Assembly: GCA_028705495.1 (NCBI GenBank)
Contig: JAQWDK010000006.1
Span: 43,547 to 107,546 of the forward strand
Source of the DNA: Eubacteriales bacterium
Lineage (GTDB): Bacteria > Bacillota > Clostridia > Oscillospirales > CAG-382
Direction: 5' to 3'
DNA length: 64,000 nucleotides
In this document: positions 34,886 through 43,992 of the stretch, piece after piece
Layout: each line of letters opens with the position of its first letter
Numbering within the stretch: position 1 is the stretch's first letter
Notes under the pieces: generated by a model
Database searches by the model: none
What the model saw: only the letters and a program-made list of their open reading frames with translations
Told to the model about the DNA's origin: nothing
Position numbers and translations under genes: made by a program

Positions 34886-36214
34886 TTATTTAAATAATAA
34901 ATTATCACACCGCTTGCAGCGGTCGTTTTGGATGGGGTTCATCATGGAGCAGACGTTACAGTAGATAATGCGGTCTTTGGATTTATCGTATTTCTCGTAT
35001 GTGCCGAATCTTGGATGAAACCGCACCCTGTCGCCAACGGAAAGATAGTCGTACATACGCCTCCCACTGTCCTTTTCCACGATGGTCTTTTTCTTGCCCG
35101 CGTCGGTGTTAATAATTGTGGTATATTCCGTATAGGTTCTGTAATTATCATCCTCGCCGCCCCTATGCTCGCTTTTTTCCTTGCTGTACTTATTGACGAC
35201 CACACCCTCCCACATGGGCTTCTTAGTTCTTCGCAAAGCCAGTAGATTAACGACCAGCATGACAAGTGCAATGCCCACGCCAATGACAAGGGATTCTCCA
35301 AAGGGGAAATCGTCCATCAGCAGACCGGCGACGGGAAAGCCGATGAGCGGCACGAAAACCAATATCCACATACAGCCAATGGAGAATTTTTTGTTTTTCT
35401 GTGCGGCTTCCAGTATCTCAGGTGAATTATACCTATCGGAAAAGCCGGCCAGCCCCGCGCCACTTTGTGGGGGCGCGGAAGCTGCTGCCCCGCTCGCTTC
35501 CGTCGGCTCCGATGTTGCCGAATTCACCGCCTTGCCGCACCCGATGCAAAATTCAGCTCCCTCTGGCAACTCTACGCCGCAGGCCTTACACACGCCGGGG
35601 GCGCTGGCCTGTGTTTTCTCACCGCAGGCCGAACAGAAAGCCGCGCCCTCCGGTAGTTTGTTTCCACAGTTGGGACAAAACATATCCGTATCACTCCTTA
35701 CTTTAATTATTTCAGGCACGGCGGGCTTCCTCGCCGCTGTTTTCTTCTTTTTTCCACCTCTGGCTGTGCGTATGACCAGCAACAGCAAAAGCAAACAACC
35801 GATGGGGGCGAGGATATGGTAAATGATCGCACCCTCGCCAATCTCGTCAAAATCGGCAAGCATGGCAGGTTTATTGATATAGGGTAAAAATGCTAAGTAT
35901 CGAATATGCTCGCTACGTGTCTCACCCTCCTCAAGTCGTGGCCAAGCTTCATCGCTCTGATATATTACATACCCCCGATACTCCTTACCGTTAGCCAGAA
36001 ACCAATAGCCCTTGGAAACGGTGCGGGAGCGGTTTGGTTCCGCATCCGTGTTATCCAGCCGGTTGCCATAGCTGTCCACCGTACCCATGACACTCTCTCC
36101 CCATAGCCCAAGCGCCAGAATGGAAAGGCTGTTATATGTGGCGAACATCAAAACAGCGCAGATAATAATGAGGATGGGCAGGGGGATGTTTTTTTCAGTT
36201 TTCTTCTTTGCCAT
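34886..36214 (-). CDS. Multi-domain membrane protein with three zinc ribbons
   Basis: A 442-residue protein: one N-terminal membrane helix, an extracytoplasmic DUF3592-like domain (YGNRLDNTDAEPNRSRT, GYWFLANGKEYRGYVI), a second helix, a double zinc ribbon (FCPNCGNKL with FCSACG; VCKACGVEL with FCIGCG), two more helices, and a cytosolic beta domain (WEGVVVNKYSKEKSEH, VGDRVRFHPRFGTYEKY). It ends in a third ribbon (IYCNVCSMM with RCKRCDNLL). Such ribbon-and-membrane proteins are common in Clostridia with unknown function. It stands between the small ribbon protein and a large lipoprotein on the same strand. Confidence 0.6.
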   Translation of the reverse strand: MAKKKTEKNIPLPILIIICAVLMFATYNSLSILALGLWGESVMGTVDSYGNRLDNTDAEPNRSRTVSKGYWFLANGKEYRGYVIYQSDEAWPRLEEGETRSEHIRYLAFLPYINKPAMLADFDEIGEGAIIYHILAPIGCLLLLLLVIRTARGGKKKKTAARKPAVPEIIKVRSDTDMFCPNCGNKLPEGAAFCSACGEKTQASAPGVCKACGVELPEGAEFCIGCGKAVNSATSEPTEASGAAASAPPQSGAGLAGFSDRYNSPEILEAAQKNKKFSIGCMWILVFVPLIGFPVAGLLMDDFPFGESLVIGVGIALVMLVVNLLALRRTKKPMWEGVVVNKYSKEKSEHRGGEDDNYRTYTEYTTIINTDAGKKKTIVEKDSGRRMYDYLSVGDRVRFHPRFGTYEKYDKSKDRIIYCNVCSMMNPIQNDRCKRCDNLLFK

Positions 36215-36229
36215 GAACCCACCTCCCGT

Positions 36230-38383
36230 TTATTTCTTGATCCACTCGTATTCATAAGCTGTCGTTATCAAGTTGTTTCCGCCGCCCATGCTGATAAGGA
36301 TATAGACTTTATCTCCATTAGCATAGCCGCTCGGCATTTCGCCGCCAACGGTGAGTTCTCCTCCTAAATATCCTGTATTTGTATCGTTCTTATTTGTACT
36401 CACACGGGATTTTTGGGGATTTTCAACTACTTCCCATAAATCCATGTTTGTGCCGTAGCTAACAAACGGATCGTCATGGTTTACGGGCGTTATGCTTGCT
36501 CCCAACGAAGCGCCAAGATGAAAGCAGATATTAGGCGATGTTTCTGCCGATATTTTTAAATCGATTGTGACCTTCTCGCCACCTAAATAACTATCCTTCG
36601 GTGAACTTGCAGTTCCAGAATTATTGACAAATTCACCGTGGCAGTCGTCGTGCGTGCTTGCTGTATACCAATGATGCCCGATAAACTTGCAGTTGTAGGA
36701 GTAGCTTCCACCACCACCGCTCCATGAAGATGAATAGTTTTCATCAGCCGCGCTTTGTTCGTATTCATTCTCAAACGACCGAACTAATTTCCAATAACCG
36801 ATTGTCTCCTTCAGACTTGCAAGATACCCCTTCTCTCGCATCCAGTCATAGAATTTCGCCCTGTCCTTGCCGCAGCTGAGCCACTTGGCGATTGCTATGC
36901 TCAAATTAACTTCACGGTCTTTTTCACTGCCGAAAACAGATATATCTCCGCCCACCATTTTCAAAATTACTTGTCGAATGGTAAAGAGCGACCGCAGCCG
37001 CTGCTCAACGGTCATTTCATATTTATATCCGTAATCAAGGCGGTTGAGTAGGTTGATGTCCTTAAAAGTCTGAATAATCTTCTCATATTCAGCCGCTTTG
37101 GCTTCAATCTGCTTTTCATTCGCCAGCCTTTTTTCGAACTGTTTCTTTAGATTGGCATCCACAAAGTCTTCCTGCGCTTTTATTTCCGCTTCGGATAGTT
37201 TGTCTTTTCCGTGAAGCCTGCGCCATGCTTCCTTCCTTTCGCTTAAAAGGCGGTTGTAATACCCGCGCATCTGGATTTTAAGCGTTTCCCAGTCACCGGG
37301 ATTCAGCGTATAACCGTAAGCGCCCTCCTTTGCCAGCCCCGCATACGACTTGTAAGCACACTCCATCTCATAATCTTTCCACGCCATAATACCTTGCTCG
37401 GTCGCCGCCTTGCTTAAATCACCTATGGATTTTATCGCGGTCACCGCGCCGCCCGCGGCGCCGCCAAACAGGGTAACGCCTAAATCGGTGAACTCAACCA
37501 GCGCTGTTTTATAATCCCCATTATAAAGAGCCTCTGCGCCTTGGGTGAGTGTGCCCAATTTACCTAATCCCTCCATTAGGCTTTCTTTAACTAAAGGATT
37601 TTCTTGAACCACATCAATTGTGGCTTCGGCAAGAAGCTCGCCGCATTTATAGGTCAATGCCTCCATATCGGCTTGTGCTGCCAGTTCCCGCGTCGTCGGG
37701 ACTATATTCATATCCAACACACGGTCAATGATTATTTCACGCATCTCGCTGGCATACAGACCAATCCCATCAAAATAATCATTGCACACTGCATTTATCT
37801 TTTCCATGTAAGTCGGATCTTTCACTTCGTTGCTGACAGCATCTACCGCCATTTTGTGTGCGTATAGTTTTATCTGATCTTCTCTGTTCATCAACTTACC
37901 ACTGTATGATGAAAAATGCCAGGTTTCAAATTCCAAATATCCCTCGGACAGACGAACAGGGTCGGGGATAATTGGCTCCCACTCGCCGCCGTTCCAATAT
38001 GTCATGACCGTTCGGTCAAAGCTCTCGGCATCCGGAAGGTTTTTCTTATTGAGTTTCATTGTGATTTTTACAGGTTCGTTTAACCGCACGTTTTCCATAC
38101 CTTCAATACTTATATCAATTGGTAAAGCAAGAAAACTATCCTTTGCAGCGTCATAAGCCTCGCCGCTTCCCACTTTGGTCACATTAACTTTTACGTCCTC
38201 GTCGAAACAGTTCTTTGGAATGGTTAGACTCCAACCATCTTTCTTTAGATTTCCAATTTTCGTTTCTTTATTGGTGACAACTGTGGTTGAACCAAAGCCG
38301 CTTTTTCCACATCCGGACAACCCTGCCATAGCTGACAACAACATTACAGCAGTCAGAATAAGGGACAATAATCTTCGTTTCAT
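36230..38383 (-). CDS. Large lipoprotein with ZU5-like N-terminal domain
   Basis: A 717-residue lipoprotein (lipobox LSGC). The first 150 residues after the lipid anchor (WSLTIPKNCFDEDVKVNVT, TYWNGGEWEPI, LEFETWHFSSYSG) resemble a ZU5-like beta domain found in bacterial surface proteins. The middle 350 residues are alpha-helical with a glycine-rich patch (LFGGAAGGAVTAIKSIG) and a coiled stretch. The C-terminus is a beta-rich domain (EKVTIDLKISAETSPNICFH, GGELTVGGEMPSGYANG). Start is backed by AAGGAGG. The role is unknown; co-orientation suggests one surface complex with its neighbours. Confidence 0.6.
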   Translation of the reverse strand: MKRRLLSLILTAVMLLSAMAGLSGCGKSGFGSTTVVTNKETKIGNLKKDGWSLTIPKNCFDEDVKVNVTKVGSGEAYDAAKDSFLALPIDISIEGMENVRLNEPVKITMKLNKKNLPDAESFDRTVMTYWNGGEWEPIIPDPVRLSEGYLEFETWHFSSYSGKLMNREDQIKLYAHKMAVDAVSNEVKDPTYMEKINAVCNDYFDGIGLYASEMREIIIDRVLDMNIVPTTRELAAQADMEALTYKCGELLAEATIDVVQENPLVKESLMEGLGKLGTLTQGAEALYNGDYKTALVEFTDLGVTLFGGAAGGAVTAIKSIGDLSKAATEQGIMAWKDYEMECAYKSYAGLAKEGAYGYTLNPGDWETLKIQMRGYYNRLLSERKEAWRRLHGKDKLSEAEIKAQEDFVDANLKKQFEKRLANEKQIEAKAAEYEKIIQTFKDINLLNRLDYGYKYEMTVEQRLRSLFTIRQVILKMVGGDISVFGSEKDREVNLSIAIAKWLSCGKDRAKFYDWMREKGYLASLKETIGYWKLVRSFENEYEQSAADENYSSSWSGGGGSYSYNCKFIGHHWYTASTHDDCHGEFVNNSGTASSPKDSYLGGEKVTIDLKISAETSPNICFHLGASLGASITPVNHDDPFVSYGTNMDLWEVVENPQKSRVSTNKNDTNTGYLGGELTVGGEMPSGYANGDKVYILISMGGGNNLITTAYEYEWIKK

Positions 38384-38407
38384 TGTGTAAATCCTCCTTA
38401 AAACTTA

Positions 38408-38980
38408 TTAAACCGTGAATTTGAAAACCAAATCCGGCGGCACATTGAAAAAGCCGGAATAATAGTGCATTGTAATCTCGCTCTTATCGGTCTGCCGCTG
38501 ATAGACCATCCAGCCGCCGGTAGATTCGCCAGGGGCAAGCTCTATGTCCTCCATATACCGCTCGTTCCTGTCAGCCACATCAAGCATAACCTGTGAGTTT
38601 TCTTCCGATTTCATATCGCTGTCGTCCCCGGTGGGGCCTTCCTTGTAGATGATGCAGATATCCTTCTTGTCGGGGGATTCAATCGGTTCGTTGGATACGT
38701 TTGTAAACGTAAACCAGACCTTCAAATATTCGAATCCATCCTTCGGTCTTGAAAGCATACCTGTATAATCGAAAGGCTCCGCTCCGTCAATAGTGATGGA
38801 AAGCCCGTTTGCTTCTGCCGCATCGCCGATACCATACACCTTTGCTTCTGCTTTTTTTGAGTTATCGGACGTTGTGCTGTCGCCTGTGGGCGTAGATCTT
38901 TCCGACGGTGATTCAACGCCGCAAGCGGCGAGGGAAATCATCATCATAAGTGTCAGAATGAATGCAAATAACTTTTTTAT
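38408..38980 (-). CDS. DUF4352-type lipoprotein with an apparent ATA start
   Basis: The mature part (LSITIDGAEPFDYTGML, FEYLKVWFTFTNVSNEP, LAPGESTGGWMVYQ) is a DUF4352-like immunoglobulin-type domain, a common small lipoprotein of Clostridia. A complete signal peptide (KKLFAFILTLMMMISLAAC) is encoded only if translation begins at ATA 38980, which stands seven bases after GGAGG. The first in-frame ATG (38947) would begin inside the hydrophobic core and leave a stunted signal. I therefore place the start at 38980 as a non-standard or mutated codon. It is probably co-transcribed with the large lipoprotein. Confidence 0.7.
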   Translation of the reverse strand: MKKLFAFILTLMMMISLAACGVESPSERSTPTGDSTTSDNSKKAEAKVYGIGDAAEANGLSITIDGAEPFDYTGMLSRPKDGFEYLKVWFTFTNVSNEPIESPDKKDICIIYKEGPTGDDSDMKSEENSQVMLDVADRNERYMEDIELAPGESTGGWMVYQRQTDKSEITMHYYSGFFNVPPDLVFKFTV

Positions 38981-39017
38981 AGTGTTTCCTCCATTATTCA
39001 GATATAATTTTACTGGA

Positions 39018-39527
39018 TTACCAACCGTTTACAACTGCTGTTACACCGGTTTCATGAAGCAGCTTTTGTGCGGCATCCAGCAGCGCCTGCTTTTGAGTCA
39101 TTCCGTGCAGCAACTCTACCCGCATGGTCTGAGCTTTGTCGCCAAAGGTCAGGTACATCCGCTCCTTATCAACTTTAGCGGTGTACAGCCGCACGCCATT
39201 TACCCCGTCGAGACCCCACTGGTAAATTTCACTGCCAATGAGGATACCAAAGGTAGATACTACGGTTTCCTCGGTGTCTTTTTTCCTTTGGCGGCCCGGT
39301 ATTGAAATAAGAGCCGATGGCACCGCAAGGATGCGATTATCCCAAATAAGTGTTGCATCATAGAGCCGACGGCTCTGCCTCACCAATAACAGGAGAAATA
39401 TAAGACTGATAGCTCCAAAGATGAAAACCGCTTCTAACATGAATGCCATGCCGAGCCATACCGACAAACAAATACCGGCTACGAACAACAAGGCATATCC
39501 ATTGCGCCGTTCGCGGATTGATTTCAT
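39018..39527 (-). CDS. Small membrane protein of unknown function
   Basis: A 169-residue protein with two adjacent membrane helices (about residues 9-50) followed by a cytosolic alpha/beta domain (YDATLIWDNRILAVPSALIS, VVSTFGILIGSEIYQWGLDG, VRLYTAKVDKERMYLTFGD). Start 39527 is chosen because AAGGAGGG lies at proper spacing; an ATG directly beside that site (MVQ) is too close to be used. The layout resembles PH-like membrane proteins. No function is assigned. It begins the minus-strand lipoprotein set, separated from the MFS-LuxR gene by a terminator. Confidence 0.55.
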   Translation of the reverse strand: MKSIRERRNGYALLFVAGICLSVWLGMAFMLEAVFIFGAISLIFLLLLVRQSRRLYDATLIWDNRILAVPSALISIPGRQRKKDTEETVVSTFGILIGSEIYQWGLDGVNGVRLYTAKVDKERMYLTFGDKAQTMRVELLHGMTQKQALLDAAQKLLHETGVTAVVNGW

Positions 39528-39603
39528 TTGCACCATCCCTCCTTCATCATATAGTTTAGCGAAGTATGCCTGAAAAAACATCATTCTAAAGGATGATTTT
39601 ACG

Positions 39604-39635
39604 AAAAAAGCCCCTCACCCAAAAGGGCGAGAGGC
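39604..39635 (-). terminator. Terminator of the MFS-LuxR gene
   Basis: GCCTCTCGCCC and GGGTGAGGGGC pair with two mismatches around a TTTT loop on the minus strand and are followed by six T. It lies 32 bp after the end of the gene at 39667. Confidence 0.8.
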
Positions 39636-39666
39636 GGGTTAAACAGTATTTATGCGGTTTTATGCA

Positions 39667-41079
39667 TCATCTAACCGTTTGGTTTTTCAGCAGGGTGCTG
39701 ACGAGTTCCGCACGGCTTGAAACATCATATTTTGAAAAAATACTTTTTGCGTGTGTTTTAACGGTATTCTCACTAATATACAAAGCTCCTGCAATTTCAC
39801 GGTTGGATTTACCGGAAAGAATCAATTGCAATACCTCTTTTTCCCGAACCGTCAGAGGATCAAGGGTTTTTATCTGATGAATGATGTCTGTTTGTTGAGA
39901 CTGGCTCATATTGTCATAAGCGGCAAGGTAAGCATGGCTTTTCAGCAATAGAACAAGCCGGTGGTTGAGGGGCGGCAGCATAACCAATGTAACGCATACC
40001 ACCGTCAGGGCAATTACCGCAACCTCCGCACTTGGAAGCCCAATAGATGTTACGGCCATTCCCAAGTAGCCTCCGCAAAGGACGCCGAATACATTGGCGG
40101 AAAGACCGATGCCAAAGGTTTGTGCCGGGTTATCGCTATAATCCAACATTTCTCCAAGGATGCTCCACCAAAACAGATCAAAAATACCGCAAGCACCGAG
40201 CATCAGCGTATCCACAGTCAGATAGTCGGAGGTGTTTCTCCCCAGCAGCATAAAGCTGAGGAACGATCCCATAATCATTGCCATTCCAATATACAAAATT
40301 CTGGAACGCTTTGCTTTCATAGGCAGGTTGCGCATAATGGCGAGCGCCACGATATAAGGCGCGGCCCAATACCAGCTAACCAAACCGGCCAGATGCTCAA
40401 AAGCAGGGTTGATGACCTGATACATCAGTCCGGAATTAATTGTGATGATAAAGACAAAAAAACACAGCAATATCAGTTGGTTTTTAATGCCGCCATGCGT
40501 CATGTTTATAAATGTTTTGTTCTGCTCATTCTCCTGCCCCAACGGCAGGATCAAAATGAAGACCATACCGATTACAAGACAAAGCACAGAGAGGCCAAGC
40601 CCGATAAAGGCTGACCTGTTCATAGCCACCACGTTAACTGCAATCATCAGCAGATTGGAATAAATCAGAACATCGGCGCAGGATTTAATGCGCTCGTTCT
40701 TGGGCGTAAAGGCCCTGAGAAAAAATCCCCATGCCGCCACCGCGCAGCCACTAAAGTACCCGCTGACAATCAGTCCGCCCAACCATAGAGAGGAGGGAGT
40801 AAAAAAGAAGGGAACAGAAGCGGCTAAGCATAAGCCCATGCCGCCGAGCATCACGCTTTTGGCGACCGCCTGTGATTTGACAAACAGGCCGCAGGTAAAA
40901 AGCCCTGCGAAATGCGCGATAATTGCAGTCAGTATGTAATGGTCGGTGTCTGTTCCACGCAAATCCAGCAGGCTGTACAGCACCTGCCCCTCAAACTGAA
41001 ACGACAGAATGTAGGCAAATAGAAATGAAAATCCGGCAACAGAAATCCTGCGGGCGTTTATTGGTTTATGGCCGTTCAT
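39667..41079 (-). CDS. MFS transporter-like membrane protein fused to a LuxR helix-turn-helix
   Basis: A 470-residue protein with about twelve membrane spans of major-facilitator type (residues 10-395), then a C-terminal LuxR/GerE DNA-binding domain (DPLTVREKEVLQLILSGKSN, REIAGALYISENTVKTHAKS, KYDVSSRAELV). It is a membrane-bound one-component regulator: the transporter-like part probably senses a small molecule and the HTH acts on nearby promoters. This design is best known from Coriobacteriia (Eggerthella). Its likely targets are the adjacent lipoprotein and zinc-ribbon genes. RBS GGAGG precedes the ATG. Confidence 0.85.
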   Translation of the reverse strand: MNGHKPINARRISVAGFSFLFAYILSFQFEGQVLYSLLDLRGTDTDHYILTAIIAHFAGLFTCGLFVKSQAVAKSVMLGGMGLCLAASVPFFFTPSSLWLGGLIVSGYFSGCAVAAWGFFLRAFTPKNERIKSCADVLIYSNLLMIAVNVVAMNRSAFIGLGLSVLCLVIGMVFILILPLGQENEQNKTFINMTHGGIKNQLILLCFFVFIITINSGLMYQVINPAFEHLAGLVSWYWAAPYIVALAIMRNLPMKAKRSRILYIGMAMIMGSFLSFMLLGRNTSDYLTVDTLMLGACGIFDLFWWSILGEMLDYSDNPAQTFGIGLSANVFGVLCGGYLGMAVTSIGLPSAEVAVIALTVVCVTLVMLPPLNHRLVLLLKSHAYLAAYDNMSQSQQTDIIHQIKTLDPLTVREKEVLQLILSGKSNREIAGALYISENTVKTHAKSIFSKYDVSSRAELVSTLLKNQTVR

Positions 41080-41104
41080 GTGATAACCTCCTCTCTTGAT
41101 TCTT

Positions 41105-41212
41105 TCATTTTTCTATGCCGGTTCGCATTTCAAATCTCATTTTTTCATCTTTAGTTAACAGAACCTTTTTATATCGCCTAAATTGTGGCCCTAATTCTTC
41201 TAAATAACTCAT
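41105..41212 (-). CDS. Short coupled gene after the AAA ATPase (35 residues)
   Basis: The ATG overlaps the stop of the ATPase gene (ATGA), a sign of coupled translation. The product (MSYLEELGPQFRRYKKVLL, TKDEKMRFEMRTGIEK) is charged and helical. It may be a true small partner of the ATPase or the start of a longer gene cut by later rearrangement. No homologue is known to me. Confidence 0.45.
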   Translation of the reverse strand: MSYLEELGPQFRRYKKVLLTKDEKMRFEMRTGIEK

Positions 41213-42987
41213 TCACATTCGCCTGACATTTTGAGATAGTGCGATTTTTGGCTCAACGCTTCAAAAATCATCTCAAACACTTCTTTGTAAGCCGGTATGT
41301 CGTGGTCGGGTGCGTAGTTAATGCCGTCGCCTGCATCGAATTTCTCGTCATAGATGAAGCGGAGTATTTCATCAGCTATCCGCTGCCTTTTGTCGTCCCC
41401 GCCGATGTGGGTTTTCACCCGCTCTCGCAAATCCTCGATGCTGTAACTACAGAGTTGAAGAAAATAGTATTCGACAATTCTCTGAATTACGCTGAGAAGC
41501 GTTGCCGGAAGCCGTGCGTCCCTGTATTCGCACCATAAAGCATCATACGAGTTTTTTACAGGCGAAACGTTTTCTACGCCACTTTCATTCGTGACGCATT
41601 CCATTTCATTGATTTTAACGGTAGAAACATTCTCATCCGATTTCTTGACAAAGAAAAACGATGATTTCTTTACGATGTCGTCTTTGCTCGTTTCGTATTT
41701 ATGGGATATTTCTTTGTGGAAATACGGATTGTGTGTCAAAACAAAAATCTGCTTAATGTTGAATTGGCCACCGTCTAAGAAGCAGTCCTCAACCAATTTA
41801 CGGACGAGTGAGCTGACGACAAAAAGAACACCGCTGTCCATACTCGAAACAGGGTCGTCAATGACTACGATTTTTCCCTTAACAAGGTCTTCTTTGCGCC
41901 ACGCCCCTTGAACATAAAAGTAAAAATATAAAAACGCTATAAAGTTCTTTTCGCCCTCGCTCAGACCTTTGGCGACTTCGCCATCCTCGCGGACAACTTC
42001 ATATTTATCAGGAACTCTCGCGTGGGGGCGGAGTTGAAATCCTCTGAACCCTGTCTTTTGGAGCAGGGCATTGATTTTCTCAACCGTGGACGCCGTACCA
42101 CCCATTTTGTCTGACAAATCTCGAATTTCATTTTTGAGGACACCGAACGAACCATTAAGCCTTTTTATAGTGGTTGCTTTTTGAAGGCTGTCGGCTGCTA
42201 ACTTTTTGTCCTCAGCGTCATACGCTGCTCTATCTCCGCTCGTTTCGAAGGCCAACAGCTCCCACGCTTCATTGATACAATCTTCGCAGGTTTTGCCTTT
42301 GGCATCGAAGATTTTGTTGTTGGCCTCAAACAGCTTATTTGTTTCGGTGAGAAGATCGTTTACTCGTTCGACAAATTCGCTTATGCTGTTAAGTCCGACT
42401 ACTTCCGAGGGCTTTTCAATTTTCGCGGCTATTTTCTGATTGTTCATCTGTACTGTGTTTTCAATCAATTTTAACTGTTCGCCATATGCTTTCCAATCGC
42501 CGAATCCTGTCTGTGGAATTAACTCGATGTACCGTCTTAACGGTTCGATAAATGAGGCTGTCATATACTCGTTATATTTTCGCCCATATTCTACGAGGTG
42601 GGAGCAATCCTGAGAATATTTTTCGTCAAAGCAGGCGAGGAATTGTTCCTCGAAGTCGGTGGGCAGTTCTCGTGAACAATAAGGACAAGAACCCGCTGCG
42701 TTTTTGGAATAATGTGTGTGGCCGGTATTAACCCAATCCATCGCATTCAAGTTCTGCCAAAATCGGCTATAAGCGTTATCGGCGGTGCTGATTATCGCTT
42801 GTCCGAGAAGTGAGTACGTTTCTACACTCTCAAGCTTTGTCAAATCCAATAATTTTAGTGGGGCGGCATCATATCGTGTGGCATTCGGGTCGGTTGCAGC
42901 TTCGTAACGGGATTTTATATCGTTAAAATCACGATCTACGGGGGCGGTGCTGCAAACTCTCTGAAAACATCGAGCCGTAGAACTCAA
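41209..42987 (-). CDS. RloC/PrrC-like AAA_13 ATPase, N-terminally truncated
   Basis: A 592-residue remainder of a large SMC/Rad50-like ATPase of the type that guards against phages (RloC, PrrC and relatives). Visible are a cysteine hook pair (SCPYCSRELP), coiled-coil, the ABC signature region GLSEGEKNFIAFLYFYF, Walker B KIVVIDDPVSSMDS and the switch FVLTHNPYFHKE. The C-terminus has RIVEYYFLQL, common in AAA_13 proteins. Walker A and the first 100-200 residues are absent because the frame meets the phage hub gene at about 43018. The remaining frame is long and undamaged, so the cut looks recent. It cannot bind ATP normally. Confidence 0.8.
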   Translation of the reverse strand: MSSTARCFQRVCSTAPVDRDFNDIKSRYEAATDPNATRYDAAPLKLLDLTKLESVETYSLLGQAIISTADNAYSRFWQNLNAMDWVNTGHTHYSKNAAGSCPYCSRELPTDFEEQFLACFDEKYSQDCSHLVEYGRKYNEYMTASFIEPLRRYIELIPQTGFGDWKAYGEQLKLIENTVQMNNQKIAAKIEKPSEVVGLNSISEFVERVNDLLTETNKLFEANNKIFDAKGKTCEDCINEAWELLAFETSGDRAAYDAEDKKLAADSLQKATTIKRLNGSFGVLKNEIRDLSDKMGGTASTVEKINALLQKTGFRGFQLRPHARVPDKYEVVREDGEVAKGLSEGEKNFIAFLYFYFYVQGAWRKEDLVKGKIVVIDDPVSSMDSGVLFVVSSLVRKLVEDCFLDGGQFNIKQIFVLTHNPYFHKEISHKYETSKDDIVKKSSFFFVKKSDENVSTVKINEMECVTNESGVENVSPVKNSYDALWCEYRDARLPATLLSVIQRIVEYYFLQLCSYSIEDLRERVKTHIGGDDKRQRIADEILRFIYDEKFDAGDGINYAPDHDIPAYKEVFEMIFEALSQKSHYLKMSGECE

Positions 42988-43019
42988 ATCGCCTTTGCCA
43001 CCGAAAACCTTTTTGTACG

Positions 43020-43919
43020 ATGCTGGAGATCAGCTTTACGATGGGAGGCAGTGCTTGGCTCCCACTCGGTCAATTCTATATAGACCGGGTCAGTACGTCA
43101 TATCCGGAGGAAAGCATCTCTGTTACAGCGCGGAATGGTATTGGAAAACTGCTGAAGGAACAGACCTTTGATGAAAACAACAGTTTTCTGAACACTACGC
43201 TTAAGGATAACCTTGAAGCGATACTGTTGCTATCCGGTATAGAAAACTACTTTGTCGGAGATCCGCAAAAAGCGTGGAAGCTTACCTTTGAGCCGAATAC
43301 CAATCTCCAGTCCGGCATTGAGGAAATTATCGCACTTCTTCCCGGCTGGCAATTACGTGAAAACACAGACGGGACGGTCGGTATCGCTCCCGTTAGTGAC
43401 AGCCGATTTGAACAACCCTCGATTTATGTGTTTGAGCGCGACAAAACTTGCTTCAGCTATGATGTGGAATACTCGGATGAGAACACCTGCGCCAAACTGT
43501 GCGTTTTCTGCAAAGAGCCTGCCGCGACGGTTTATATTACACTCCCACCGCACAGGTGGTGGGTTTCTCCGCAGCACAAGACATTGTATGTCGCTGTGCC
43601 TGACGGAACGGATGGTGCCGCACTTGCAGCATACGCAGATGAGCTGGCAAAGCTAATCGCCATCAGCGGAAGAATCGAGAGTTTTGCCGGGATTTTCACG
43701 CCGCAGCTGATTATCGGGGACGAAATCGAGCTTGTCGAAACAAACGGTAAGCACAGCAAAACCGGCACCGTTACCAATGTCCGGCACAAGTTCGGAAAAG
43801 GCGGCTTCATCACCGAGTTCACCGTGGACAGCTCCGGCAGAAAGGGTAAGGCGCTTCTTAAGGACTATGTTTCTCAAATGGGAGATAAATCCACACAAAG
43901 CAAAGTGGTAATCTCCTGA
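43020..43919 (+). CDS. Phage tail hub/minor structural protein, 5' truncated
   Basis: A 299-residue C-terminal part of a tail-tip hub protein of the XkdQ/gp27-like type. It reads LGQFYIDRVSTSYPEESISV, LLKEQTFDENNSFLNTTLKD, IIALLPGWQLRENTDGTVGI and ends GKGGFITEFTVDSSG, where the oligosaccharide-like fold closes. The frame begins at the junction with the ATPase fragment, so the native start is gone. Holin and endolysin follow on the same strand, the normal end of a siphophage tail and lysis module. The matching tape-measure start is at 11562, 31 kb away. Confidence 0.75.
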   Translation: MLEISFTMGGSAWLPLGQFYIDRVSTSYPEESISVTARNGIGKLLKEQTFDENNSFLNTTLKDNLEAILLLSGIENYFVGDPQKAWKLTFEPNTNLQSGIEEIIALLPGWQLRENTDGTVGIAPVSDSRFEQPSIYVFERDKTCFSYDVEYSDENTCAKLCVFCKEPAATVYITLPPHRWWVSPQHKTLYVAVPDGTDGAALAAYADELAKLIAISGRIESFAGIFTPQLIIGDEIELVETNGKHSKTGTVTNVRHKFGKGGFITEFTVDSSGRKGKALLKDYVSQMGDKSTQSKVVIS

Positions 43920-43933
43920 TTATATTTCTGGCG

Positions 43934-43962
43934 ACAGCACTCCGACTCGGGGTGCTGTTTTC
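43934..43962 (+). terminator. Terminator after the hub gene
   Basis: ACAGCAC and GTGCTGT pair around an 11-base loop and run into TTTTC, 15 bp after the hub stop. Confidence 0.7.
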
Positions 43963-43992
43963 ATATTCAAAACAAGAAAAGGGGTATTTTAT

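Noticed and set aside
35181..35822. Plus-strand frame of 213 codons
   Set aside because: Antisense of the three-ribbon membrane protein; no start site and low-complexity product.
39961..40614. Plus-strand frame of 217 codons
   Set aside because: Antisense of the MFS-LuxR gene; rich in His, Gln and Lys as expected for a complement of membrane-coding DNA.
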